Below, piece after piece: positions 1 to 12,500 of a stretch of 64,000 nt of DNA (positions within the stretch are counted from its first letter, which is position 1; every line of letters begins with the position of its first letter). Origin of the DNA: Megalopta genalis (lineage: Eukaryota > Arthropoda > Insecta > Hymenoptera > Halictidae); NCBI RefSeq assembly GCF_051020955.1, contig NC_135013.1, positions 35,603,302 to 35,667,301 on the forward strand, in the 5' to 3' direction. A program made the translations under genes and the position numbers. The notes beneath the pieces were generated by a model that saw nothing but the letters and a program-made list of their open reading frames with translations, was not told the DNA's origin and searched no databases.

Positions 1-1130
1 TCCACGATATCGAATAATCGAATTAACCGTACGCGCGTTGTCGTTTAAAGTCGTAATACTCCATTTTCTCCCTCTGAATTGCTTCAATATTTCACGAAGA
101 AGGTGTGTCACGTCCGATCGAACGTTTCAACAACCCGCGATCGCAACGATGTTCGAATAAAAGGTTGCGTCGAAAAAAAAGGTCTCGACCGTTCGAATAG
201 AAAAGTCAAGCAAAGTTGTCCGCGGAAATAAAGTTTCAACGGTTGATCGCAGTCGCTGGGAAAACGGTAAAACGACAATGTTTCCCGTCGATCCGCGCGC
301 TGCCTTATTAAAGCCATTTCCGCCGGTGCGGTGAGACAAGTCGGCCGCAACTCTGGTATAACTGCACGCGTAACAAGCATGACGCAGAAGGATGCAGTAA
401 TGATTATGCGGCGCACCGTAATCAACGAATGACAGCCGCATGGCGCGGCGCGGCGAGGCGCGCGGCGGGCCCGTCGGGAGTCGGGTACTTCTTTTTCAGG
501 GCTGGGCCTGAAACGCGTAATTCGCTGCTCGAAACCGATTTCTACGGTTCCGGGCAAACGTATTCGGACAAATTCGAAGCTTTCCGGAACAACGCAACGC
601 GCCGATAGATCGATAGGAACTCGCGAGCACGGACGTCGAAGCATCGTTCACGGTTCTTCGTTTCGAGCGGTGTCGAATCTCAAATGCGAGACACTTTACG
701 GTCTGCTTTGGAATAGCTCTCGAAGCTCGATCACGCCTGACAAGTTATGTACTGGCAAGTGGCGGTATCGTCGAGTCGCGAACGTAAAGAACCTCGAATT
801 AATACGTTAGCGAAAGAAAGGCGGGAGGGAGGGTGGTTTGAAAACCGGTGAGTCGAGTAGGTACATAATGTATACTTCCGAATAAACATTGTCGGTGGTT
901 GGCCAGGTAATGCGGTGGAGTGTCCAGTGTGTCCGGTCCGCCGGTTAATTCCCGCGAGCGCCCGGCGAAGAAACGAGCTCGGCAAAAGTGCGATAATGCT
1001 CGATCATTAGCGCGGGCTGTCGCGGCGTCACGCTCGTTACCGCGCGAAATAATGCGAGCTGGAAGGCAGTCGGGTCTGTTCTCGTCGTCGACGTCGAGCG
1101 ATCCGCGCGAGCGGGGCCCTACTGTCCTTT

Positions 1131-1180
1131 TCTCTCGTCTCCTCTCCTCTCCTCTCCTCTCCGCTCCTCTCCTTTCCTCC
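1131..1180. repeat. (TCTCC)n pyrimidine pentamer repeat
   Basis: A run of imperfect TCTCC/CCTCT units, purely pyrimidine except for isolated G. Simple sequence repeat in the presumed osp intron. Confidence 0.85.
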
Positions 1181-1295
1181 GGCCTGCTCCCCGGGATTCG
1201 CGCTCGCCTCGAAGGACTGTTGCTCGCGATGCGGGGTTCTTTGCTCGTTTCTTTTCGACACTCGCCGCAGGAATAGAGGAGCCCGATTATGCCGG

Positions 1296-1340
1296 CGCGG
1301 CGCGGCGACTCGCGGCGACTCGCCGCGACTCGCGGCGACG
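1296..1340. repeat. GC-rich 10-mer tandem repeat (CGCGGCGACT)
   Basis: About four tandem, slightly diverged copies of a CGCGGCGACT unit. Non-coding minisatellite-like tract. Confidence 0.7.
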
Positions 1341-2120
1341 CGACGCTGCGAACGAGGGACAATGAACGGCCGACCAAAGTCCTCCGTGTTTGTTAATCCC
1401 CGGGGACGATTCAATTCGATTCCCGGCCGGCCGATTCAGCTCGATCCGACAGCCATTCAGACCGCTCGCGCTCCGGGGATTAAGTTTGTCGATAGAGGCG
1501 TTTGTATCTCAATTAATTTTAATTGAGCGCGGGTCTCGCGCGCTTTCTAGCTGCTCCTAGCGGCCTTCTCTCGACCGAGACCTGGCCGACCTTTCTCTCG
1601 AATCTTTTCTCTCGCCGCGTTCCGGATATTTTCGGTGTTCCGCCGGTGGAGCTATCTTTTCGCTGTTCCAGAGGATCCGAAAAGGTGCTGGAAAACGAAT
1701 AGACGAGCGCTTCGTCGGGCCGATCTTCGCCATCGGATTTTGAAACGCGTCCCACTCGAGTCCCCGTTGAAACGATACAAGCCAGGAATTTATCTCCGCC
1801 GCGATCTTCGCGAGATCGTCGGATGCCGTGTTCGCCGCTGTCGATCGACGATCGACCGTGTACGCCCGTCATCGGGAGACAATCGCTTTCCTGACAACAA
1901 CGGGAGTTGCGTAAAAAGTTGATCGATCGGGGAATGGGAAATCTGCGTCGACGTACCGAATCTTTGTTCCAACATCGTCGAGCCGACGAATCTTTCGCGA
2001 TGCAGATTCTCGCGGAGATCGAGGATCCCGCGTAGTACCTTCGCGCATTGTCCCGCGCGTTAGGCGTCGCTCGATCGATTCGGTTACGCAAGGAACGATC
2101 GATCGGCAAATGGAAACACC

Positions 2121-2140
2121 TCGGCTCGGCTCGGCTCGGC
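2121..2140. repeat. (TCGGC)n short tandem repeat
   Basis: Four copies of a TCGGC pentamer followed by further CG-rich palindromic sequence containing GCCGGCCGGCCGGC. Confidence 0.7.
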
Positions 2141-3796
2141 CGCGCCGCGCCGGTGGACCTGCCGGCCGGCCGGCTAGCCGGTGTAAACGTACGATTACGT
2201 TACGAGGCCAAGGCGAGGCGCGTACGTACGCCAACACGGGAGCGTACGCGAACGGTGAACGCGCAGGAAACGGGGCTCCGTTTTATTTTTCTTCCTCCAT
2301 CGCCGGGGACCGGCCGTGGCCGCAGCTCGGCGCTGCCGCGACGCGAAATGCCGTCGGAATCGCAGAGTCGCGCGTCGTCCGATCGCGAAACCAAATACAT
2401 ACGCGGTGGACGCGAGCGCGAAAGCACCGGCTTCTTCCCGCGTGGGAACACCTGTCCGATCCCATTTAAACGAGCCTCGTTAATTGCGAAATGATCCGCG
2501 AGCGCGCCGAGCCGCGGAGCGAACGCGTTCCACGCGGCCTCGATGCCGCCTCTCTATCTTCGTCGAGTAACTTCATTCCCGAGTCCCGATCTCTCGATCT
2601 TCTTTCGCGTCAAGCCACGCACCGTTTCCGTTTTATCGCTTCGCTCGCGGTTATCTAGTCCCCCGGTTCCAACCATCGACAGCCGGGGAAGCCCCTCGAG
2701 TCATGCTTTTCGCCTACTCGTTTTTCTCGCGAACGCGCGAAACCCGTTCTCTCAAGCCGTCCCGTCGACGGTCTACTTTCTTCGCGAGGGCACCGACGAA
2801 ACGTTCGCGAGAGATTCCAGCAGCGGCCGATACCTTTAACGCTGAAACGCGCGCGCGACTCGTGCTCTCGCGATGGCTTCGCGCGGAAATTACGAACGTT
2901 CGGGCAACGACTGCGACGTTGAAAATCGTAGAAAATCCCATAGACGCGATAGAGCGGTCCGACAGCGAATTTTTCCGATGGGGCGAAACAACTCTAACAT
3001 TAGCGCGTTATCGCTAATCGCGCGCCGTCCGGTGGCATCCTCGGAGCGAACCGAGCGCATAAACGATCCAGTTACGAGCATCTTCGGGCGCGGTTCGGCT
3101 CCAACGTTCGCCCGTTCTCCGAAAGTTCGCGTTACCCTCGTATTTCTCCGAAGGCCGTCGCGGGAATCGGCGAAGCCGAGTTACGCTCCGATCGTCCGTT
3201 TCATTCGAGCCGATTACGGGCCAGTTCCACTGATAAATTGATCGTTATTACGGCGGCCAGTGGCGCGATCCATCAGCCCGGCATTTGCAGACGCGGCTGG
3301 ATCGCGCTCGTAGCGCTGCCCGAGCTCGATTGAAACGTTCGTGTCCGCGTCTGTTCGGCGTCGCGCGGCACCGTTCTTATGAATTATGCACACCGCGGAA
3401 AAGGGAAGAGCCACCTTCGCGGAATATTATCAGCGTTACTCTTATCTAGCCGTTATTGCCGACCGCCTGCCGCGAGCCGCGAACCAGCCCGCGCCCGGCC
3501 CGGCCCGCGCCCGACCCGCGCCCGTCGAGTCCGCGCCGCCTTCGTACCTCCGCCCACGTGCAAATTCTACGGCATACCGGCCGCGGGAAGATAATCGCCG
3601 TGATTTTTAATCGGCCCCTGCTGCCGCGACCGCGGACGCTTACACCCCTTCGACGATATCGACGAGAAGCGTCCGTCTCTTCCTCGACGCCGAACCACCG
3701 CTCCCTAAACGCACCTAACGCATAATACGTATATTTTATAGGTACGCGATTTGCCGTTTTATTTGCCGCGATATTTAACCGTTTCAACTGTTCCAG

Positions 3797-3869
3797 GGCC
3801 GGCACAAGCGAAACGCCACGTTCCCGGGCGGACAGACGACCATTCTTCAGGTCACACCGACGATCAGGA
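3797..3869 (+). CDS. osp: outspread coding exon (post-PH1 segment)
   Basis: The acceptor is ttccag before 3797 and the donor is GTAAGT at 3870. The exon encodes GRHKRNATFPGG and ends in TPTIR, a segment I recognise as following the first PH domain in insect outspread. It starts in phase 0 and leaves one nucleotide (A) that joins GC of the next exon to make Ser. Confidence 0.85.
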
Positions 3870-6625
3870 GTAAGTAGTAATTCGTTGGGCCGTTCCGTTC
3901 CGTTCCAGGCCGCTGTCCCTGTCGTTTACGCGGCCAATAATTCTCGAATGTACAACCAAAGGTTGCGCTTTCAATGGATTCGTGACGCAATGCCTCATCG
4001 AGCGACACTTACATCAACGAGCCGCGGCATAAATAACGCGTCGCCGCGCCGCGCCGGTGTCGAGACGTTCTCTCCGGGACCGATTCGTGGCTTTCGCGTA
4101 GTCGGAGACGGAAAATAATCGTCGATCGATTAAAATAACGAGGACAAAGAGTCGGCGTTGCCGACGAATAGAACCGTCCGAACGAAACGTGCCGCTTCGA
4201 TCGATTCCGGTCGATTCCGTTGGCGTAATTTTTCGCAGTTTAAGCGCTTCGCGTTAAATCGAAGCGGCGGCGCGATTCTTCTCGACCGTACGATTCGATC
4301 GTCCGATACGATTTAGTCGCGAGTCTATAAACGAACTCCTTCCCTTCGCCCAGGATAGAAACTCGCCGAACAATGTCCGAATTTTCAGGCAACACTCCGA
4401 ATCCTCCTCGTCCGCGGTTCAACAGCTGCCGCTCGGAGCCGCGCAGCAACACGTGGATCCCGGAAGCGAGCGTGCCGTCGGACCTCTGCTCCTCCGTGTT
4501 CTCCTCCTCGTCGTCTCTGGTGACGAGCAGCGTGGTGACCACGTCCAGCAGCTCGGTGACGAGCAACGGCAGCTCGGAGGCCAGCAGCGAGCACAGAAAC
4601 AACTCGGTGTCTCCGCTGAGGAGCGGCGGCCCTCTGGAGAACGGAAGCTCCGGCTATTTGGCGGCCGTGTCGGTGCCCTCGTCGTCCCCGTCCCCGTCCC
4701 CGTCCCCGTCGCCGTCGACCTCGACGGCGACGTCCGCGATGAACGGCGCGACGGTCGGCGCAGTTTACTCGAGCGCGTCGAGCGGCGGTCCGTCGACGAG
4801 CGGCTCGTCGCTGACGGAGAAGCCGCCGATAGTTCCGAGCGAGGGTAGGTCCAGCTACAAGGATCAGCCAGCGAGCAGCGCGTCGCCGCCGACCAGGGAT
4901 AAGCTGAGAGCCGAAGACAAGGCCAGACGTAGGATGAATCAGCACGGAGAACGGCCGAGCTCCGGACCAGCCTGTTCCACCGAGAAACTAGGTCGGTACA
5001 CACGAATATACGTAACACGTAGAAATAGCCCCGGGATAAAGGCAAAGGTACCCGAGCAACGCCGCTCTCGCGCAGGCCTCGCCGAGACACGCCGGTTCCA
5101 CGCGATCCTCTTCCGGTTTCCTCTTTAGATAAGAGACGCGGCCCCGAGGCTGCGCGAGCCTCCGCCGAGCATCCGACGTTGCTCGTTTATTCGGACCGGA
5201 CGATTTTTCTTCCGAGCGCGGGCGCCGTCGCCGATCGATTTCTCATCGGTAGATAAATAACGAACGGTCCGAGTCGATTTTCGATCTACGATATTTATGC
5301 CGCGTCGACCTCTCTTCGCGTTCTTCCCGCGTCGTCCGATCGGGATGCTTCTATTCGGGAGCGATCGCCTCGGCGGTTGCTCGTAGAAATTATTATTGCC
5401 GTTACAAGCGTCGTCGCGACCTCGTTACTTACGTCCTCTTTACGACGTCCGTAGATATTTCATCGACGTCGCTTCGGACAGCGATCTCGGATGGATCAAC
5501 AATATTTATAATATGTGACCGACATCGTTCGGTACGCGCCTCGACCTTTATCGTTCCAATTTATATCGAACTCGTTTGTCGATTAACCGCGTTCGAACGC
5601 GATCGAAACTTTTCCGCTATCGTCTAATGTATCGTTAGAGATCGAAGGATCGACCAAACCGCGGACGATCGAATTATAGAGCAAATACTTAAGATATCGA
5701 TTGCCATAGTTCCTCCTCGTCGTCGATTTCACGCGAATCACTCCCGGATGGTACGAACGGCCGTGCAGCGACCGTCGATCGGAAAATTCAATAGAAGTTC
5801 ATCGATCCCGCCGAGGATACATCGAACCGTGACGAATTGTTCGTTACAGTCGGATTTAAATCGTGCGCGCCGTAAACGCGTGAAATTCTGCAATCTATTA
5901 ACGCGAACGATCCCCCGTTCGGCGAGAGTAACGACGATGCGATTGATTTTCCGCGCGGGATACGGACGGACGCGCGAGGAGAAATTCGCCGCGTCGAGAT
6001 CTGGTAACGCGATTCGGTTTTACGGCAACAATGGCATCTCGTTCGATCGGAGAGGAGGAAACTGGGTCGGCCGTGCGGCGACGATGATTTGCGCGGCACG
6101 GTTAAATCGTACCTGACCCATTTTCCCCTCTGACAATTGACGGTATAAACAGAGAGCGGTTAGCGCGACGACGCCACGGAGAATCAACCGTGCGAACATC
6201 CGAATGCCGTAACTATAACCGATCCAACTCGGGCTCGACCGCCTCGAGCTCGAAAAGCGAGATACGTTCGAATTCTTAAATCCGTTCCAACGATTGTCGC
6301 TGAACGTCTTTGCTTCGGAATTTGTCAAATTTCCACGTAGACAGATTTTCGCCGGAAAATTCGTACGCCGCGAGCCGAATTCTATGCAACGGCAGGTTTC
6401 GTTTCGCGCGTATCGTAAAAAACGAGATCTCGACGATTTATAGTTCTTTAACCTTTGGAGTAGTGGAACCACAGGATAAACTCTTTAACAACGACGAACG
6501 AATTTTTTATATATATTATATTTATTATCATTATATAATATATATAAAAAATTCGTTCGTCGTTGTTAAAGAGTTTATCCTGGTTCCAATATTCCAAAGG
6601 TTAGAGAACTATAAACCGTCGAGAT

Positions 6626-6663
<38 letters not shown>

Positions 6664-9499
6664 CGTAATGTGTGTTTATATCAGAAGCGACAGAGAATAT
6701 CGGTCGGGCAGTGCGAGCATTTGTTGCGCGGAAAAACGAAGGAACGATATAATTGAATCGGAAAGGTAGCTTGTTCGTTGATCCTGCGGTCGAAGGCACC
6801 GCGCGTCTCGCGCCGAGCACCGCGGCAACATCCTAACCGCGGAGTGTCTCTGTCATTACCACCGGGAGGATCGTTGCGGCTGAAATTAATCAGGCTCGCC
6901 ACGGCTCGGCACGGCTCGCGGAGAGAGAGGGAAGCGCGCCGCGCGTCCACCCTTCTCTCCCTCGAAGCTCCGCGCGATAAGGGATTCCAATTAAATTCAA
7001 AGGGTTTTCTGCGTGGCGTTCCCACCACCGGCGCGTATCCCCGCGGTACGTGGATACGTGGTTTCCAATCGGCGATAAGTCAGCTTGTCGTTTCCAGTGA
7101 GCTACGAGCCTTTAATCGCGATATGATTCCGCCTTCGCCTTCGCGTTCGCCTTCGCTCTCTCGTGGAATGCCTTCTCGTTTCCACGCGGCCACGAGGCTG
7201 GACCCCGGCTAGAAACCTTTTGCACCTTTCCACGTTCGGTTATTTATTTCCACGGCTCTTCGAATCGAACGTGTCCGATATAATGGTTACATCGATTCGG
7301 GCCGAGGCACGCGATCGATCGAGGAACAATTAATGGCCGGAATTCAGCGGCGTCGCGGGCTCGACCGAGAAATTGGTCGAGGCGCTGCGTCGATCCGAAT
7401 AATCCGAAACGCGTTCGAAACGCTACAATTTGTTCTCGATCTCTTCGCTGTGTTCGATCGACGGAAAAAGAGTCCCAACTATTTCCAAGGGAGCAAATTC
7501 TCTCTGTGCCGTCTCTCGAGGAGTCCTGGCACGGGCGTGGCTTGGCAGCTCTCGCCGGAGCCGAACGAACGCCCCGGAGGACGAACCACGACCGAGTCAA
7601 AGATTCTCGGCATTCGGAGAAAAATTGATCGAGGTTCGACGGAACGGCGATCCAAATGAAATCTACGGATCGTCCGGCGATCCAGCCCGTGCCGAGATCT
7701 CGCGGCGCGAACCGAGAGCGTCGGCAGATTTTCTCAGAGATTGTACGCGCGCGATTACGCAACCACGTGGGAAAGGGAGGCGTGATCGCGCGCGGGGCGG
7801 AATTCGCGAAACGTCCCGCGAGGATAGAAAGTTCCGAAGATCCTCGCGGTCCTTGCTCCGTCCGGAACGTTTCTGCGTTATTTCGTGCCGGTGCAGCGGG
7901 CGGTTCGAAACGGACGCGTCGTCGAGGCGCCGGGTTCGCGCGTCGAGCTTAAAAATTTTGACTCGATCAGGATCCGAGATGATCCACGGAAGTTCTTCTA
8001 GAACGCCGAACGTCGACTCTTGCAAATAATTTATCCAACCGGCAATTTTCCAGGCTGCCCGGCGCGTTCTTATTGGAATACTATCGTTTATCGTCCGCCG
8101 CGAACCTCGATCTCGCTCCGCCGCTATTCGCCTCGTCGATCTTTCCAATCGTAAATTTCGATGAAAAGTAAACACGTTTATTTCGATTAAAACGGTAAAC
8201 GAACGAGGCAAAACCGCCGCAGGAAACGGCAGAAAAATACGAACGACGGTAAATCGAAGAAAATTGCGCGCGGTATTTAACCGGCGCGATCGTGTGTCGT
8301 AAGAACTTTTCCGCGGCCCGCGAACGAACGAGACGTTTCGACGACCGTTCGCTAAAAACGTCGGCTTCTGGACGGGAGAAAGTTTGTCACGCGATAAATT
8401 CTGATCGTCGATTACGCACTCTTACCCGGTAGCGCGAAACGTTTACCGAATCGCGAACTCCGCGACCAGCCGATGCGGAACGGTTAACGCGATCCCCAGA
8501 ATTCTCCCGGTAATAGAGTCTGTCGCGAGCCAGGAAAAAATCGTACGAAATTACAGGCCGTTGTTTTTCGTCGACAGCCGTTTCCCGTTAGCGGTAAAAC
8601 GTCCCCTGGCAGTGGCACGGTATCGTTGGAACAGGTTTCCCGTGAAACTCGGCTACCGCGGGCTCCGTCACTCGGATATATCGGTTTCCGCGGGTGTCGC
8701 AATCCTACCTGGCAATCGTGCTCGCGATCCTACTCGATCGGAATTAGGCGTTTTTCAGGGAGCAGCCGCGTTAACGAGCCGCCACGCCGCACGGGCAAGA
8801 AGCTAATTCGATAATGGCGCGTGAACAAATTGCATCGGGTAACGGTGTAAACCGAGCTGTTAACGCGGCGAGGCCTCTGCGCGGAGATCGAACGGATTCC
8901 GGCGCTTTTTAATAATGAGTTTCGCGTTTAAAATTTCCAACGCGCGTTCTCTAGAAAAGTTCTAGAGAACGCGTCGTCGCATCGCATAAAAGTCCCGATA
9001 TTTTTCTAAGACATTTCTGGGTCAGAGTTCTTGCCTGTAACATTTCCTTCGATACAACCGTCTATCTGTACGGATGTTTTTTTAGAAGGAGACGCGTCGA
9101 ATCGCGAAACGAAAGATAACTGTTCGCAGGACGATCGGAAAGAAAGCACGATCGCCGAGACCGGTTTCTGCGAAGACTGGGCGAAAAATGCGCATCGTTC
9201 CAGAGGTTTTCCTCGATTAAAACGCTCCTCGCGCCCCCGTTTATCGCCCCGCGCCACGGCTGTCGGCGGAAAAGCGTCGATAATCGGCTGGCAACCGGTG
9301 CGATTCGAATCGATCGAGCCGATAAATATCGTTAATAAACTTCCTGCAGTTAGCGAACGGTTTTTGCCACGGCGCGGCGCGGCGCAGCGCGCGGCAATGG
9401 TAATGGCACGAGGATCGTAACGCGCGCTCTTCCGTCGCGTTTTTTCCGCGATCCGCCGCGCCGGAATTACCTCATCATCGGCAGTTTGCCGCGCGCGCT

Positions 9500-9542
<43 letters not shown>

Positions 9543-12500
9543 CGAATTATGCCGCTTGTAGGATGCGTCTAATTTGCCGTGAAGATTGAATATTAACGCT
9601 TCCGCGCGGCAGGTAGCCCGATCGTCCCTAAAACCAGGGATCGCTCTTCTTTCCGACTTTTCCGCCGACAGAATCGTTAGCGAATCGCGATATCGATTTC
9701 TCTCCGTGCAAACGTTGAAATTGTTCGGGAACAACGTAAATTGTTTCAAAACGTTGAAGAAGGAGCACGGATACGCGGAGACTCGCCGTACAAGGCACGG
9801 CGTGTAGCGGACGCGGCGGTAGCAGGCGACGTCGAGGGCGTTCCCCGGCGAAACGCAGCGAACACGAAACACGTTGCGTATTATAATTACAGCAGTTAGA
9901 AAGTAGTCGAGGCAAGATGGCGGATCGTCCCCGTGGTTATCAAACATTCGCGTCCCGGCACAACCAATTAACTTCTTTTCGAGACGGCGCGACGCGGCGA
10001 ACCTGGCACGGCCCGTACACCGGCCACCGGCCCGTTAATTCCCTCTGCCGACTAATTGATAACCGTGCCACGCGCGTACCCTCGCGTCGTTCGTCGATTC
10101 TCGTCGAAATCTAACCGCCCGTTGGCATGCCGATAACAGCGATACCCGCGACGTCGCGCGACGCTCTCGCCGAAAAGGATAGCTCGAGAACGACGGTTGG
10201 GATAGCTTGAAAACGATCCCCGATACGAACGATGTGTATAACGTAATCGAACGATTGTGAACCAGACGACGACGCCTGTCGGAGGATCCTGCTGGAGCAC
10301 GAGAGAGAAAGAGAGGGCAAGCTGCGCGACATCGCAGCCTCGTTGACCCAGCCTCGCGTCCGCAGGATCAAGCCGAGGACATCCGAGCCGACCAGGGACG
10401 TCGTGGACGCGGTGAACGCGGCCTATCAGGATAAACTAGTGAGCATTCGCTCGTTTCCACGGCGCGAAACGAACGGCGGTCGATAGTTCGTAGAACCGAT
10501 CGTTCGTTGTCCACATCGGTAATCGTTTTCGTTCCCGATACAGATCAGAGGAGATCCCGACGGTTGCGGCCTAGACATCTCGGGCATCAGATATTCCCCC
10601 ACCTCGGAATTGCGGGTCGACCTACCCGCCGAGGATCTGCTGAACATCAAGAAAGGCTGGCTGATGAAGCAGGGCCTCAATAAGGTTCGTATCGAATTTA
10701 ACACGGCCGGCCCGCGCGTACAGACTGCGGACTACGCTTCCTGGACAACGCGCGCGGCCAGCTTCCTGCGGAGTTGTTCGATAGCCGTTCGCGTTCGGTC
10801 GATCGGGTGTGCCCTGTTCGAAACGCAAACGCAAGCACGCCGATGTACCTCTATAATTATACGGCGGTCCGGTACCTCCTTCGGATACGCCGGGCATCGG
10901 TTCCTCCGGGTGAACGTTCGGCATTTTCTCTCCTCGAACGCGGCTGTTCGAGCATCCGAGCGCCTCGGCGCGGGTTTACTTGGGTTCGCGCGAATGCCAG
11001 GGGACGAACGCGAAGCCGATAGAATTTGATACGTCGTTTCGACGTCGTCGACTTCGCTTTTAGACATTTTTGTACGCGGCGCGGTCGGATCGCGCGGGTT
11101 TACGAGCAGAAAACTGGAATAACTCGCGTTTCTCCGCGTTTCTCCGAGCTCGGATTAATCGCACGGCGGAGTTATCGTTCGACCCTCCGTATCCGTATCC
11201 GTATCCTAGACGCGCGATCTAGGCGGGCCGTGGAAGGACCTGTCGCGCGACGCGAGTCGACGGGACTCGTCGGGACTCGTCGGGACTCGACGGGCGACAA
11301 AAACGGGCCGGGGCGTCGCGTCGTTAAAGCGGCCGGACAGCGAACGCGTGTTTCAGTTGCTCATTTTCCTCGAACCGACGATTAATAGCCGTGCATAACG
11401 AATCGTATTGCGTCGCAGGAATGGAACAAGCACTGGTTCGTACTGCGCGGCTGCGGCCTCATGTACTACCGAGATCCCTGCGCGGAAGATAAGGGTATCA
11501 TGGACGGCGTCATAGATCTGAATACCGTTACCGCCGTCACGCCCCTTCAAGTCGCAAGAAATTATGGATTCCAGACCGTGGTGAGTGTGACCGGGGGAAT
11601 TTCGCGGCCGGTGATTTACGGTAATTAACATTCCGCGCGAACGGAAATCCAGTTAGGCCTTCTCGGCTGCTCCGGACTGTACTCCGGAGGCGCGACGTCC
11701 GAGTCGCTTCGCTACCGCGAGCGGGAGCAAAACGAATCCGCGCGGACTTTGTTCTTAGAAACTACCTCGTCGGGGGTCGGAACTTTAAATTCCTCTTCCG
11801 CGCGAGTAACTTTCGAAAATGTTTCTCGCTTTAAAAAAAAATACAAATAATATACAACGGTACACTGGTAATATCGTAAAAACGCGGGAACGTGCTTGAA
11901 CGATGTTCAACGAGAGGTCGAAGTGTAGCTGCGAACCGTAAGCGAGAAACATTTGGAAAAAAGCTGTTTTCTTCGATGAATTCGCCTAGATTCGCCTAGT
12001 AGTTTCCGAAGTACGCGGTCGATGGACGATAAAAGCCGAGAGGGAAGGAACGGCGGGAAAACAGCCGTTGAACGGCATCGGAGAGCCGTAGTTGGCTCCG
12101 ACGGTGAATCAGCCAGCGGGCTTTGCGGCTAAATTGGATTGCCGGAATTAACTTCCGTACCGTAGGAGTGGCTGGAAGATGTCGGTAACTCAATTTCGCG
12201 GTAGAACGGTTCGAGCGCGAGCCTAACAGCTCCCTCCTTATTCGTGTCACCGATCTCGCGTCGTCCGGCCCTCTATCCCGCCGATCGACCCAGATAGCAC
12301 GGTTTTCCTGCATACTTGTCGCGTTGTGTTTCCGCAAGGCCTGGGACGATCGAGGATCCACCGTGCTGTCAGCGGTCACCGCCGGGATTCGCGCCAGCTG
12401 GATGTCCGCTGTCAGGAGGGCCGCCAACTTGCCGGATCCCGACAGCAACGCGGACTCCATGTCCGTTTGCCAGGACGGCCAGCAGGACAATACCCCGCAG

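Larger units (their letters stand above)
1..3796 (+). other. Upstream intron of outspread (inferred); no coding exon seen
   Basis: Because the exon at 3797 begins mid-protein, this stretch should be intron between the PH1 exons (outside the window) and that exon. I looked for PH1 signatures such as a KRWQRRWFVLY-like strand and found none. It contains simple repeats at 1131-1180, 1296-1340 and 2121-2140. Open frames here on both strands are Arg/Ser/Pro-rich, as expected by chance in CpG-rich DNA. Confidence 0.6.
4992..10265 (+). other. 5.3-kb outspread intron
   Basis: This is bounded by a GTCGGT donor and an accag acceptor whose phases match (1/1). No coding exon was recognised inside. Contents: a 200-bp foldback element (6426-6626), a TA microsatellite (6629-6661), a perfect 14-bp palindrome (8943-8973) and a GA microsatellite (9501-9540). 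Long open frames here, especially on the minus strand at 9006-9947, look like chance products of base composition. Confidence 0.7.

Noticed and set aside
4340..4353. Pyrimidine-rich acceptor ccttcgcccag
   Set aside because: Splicing there in the phase of the upstream exon gives AGA TAG, an immediate stop.
4373..4388. ATG at 4373 as start codon of outspread
   Set aside because: A good acceptor (attttcag) ends at 4388, and the phase of the upstream exon 3797-3869 matches a join to 4389 exactly, so the ATG is intronic in the main isoform.
9006..9947. 313-codon minus-strand open frame
   Set aside because: It spans the GA microsatellite (translated as a Ser-Leu run), has no domain, and lies in an outspread intron. 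Long open frames arise by chance in this CpG-rich DNA.
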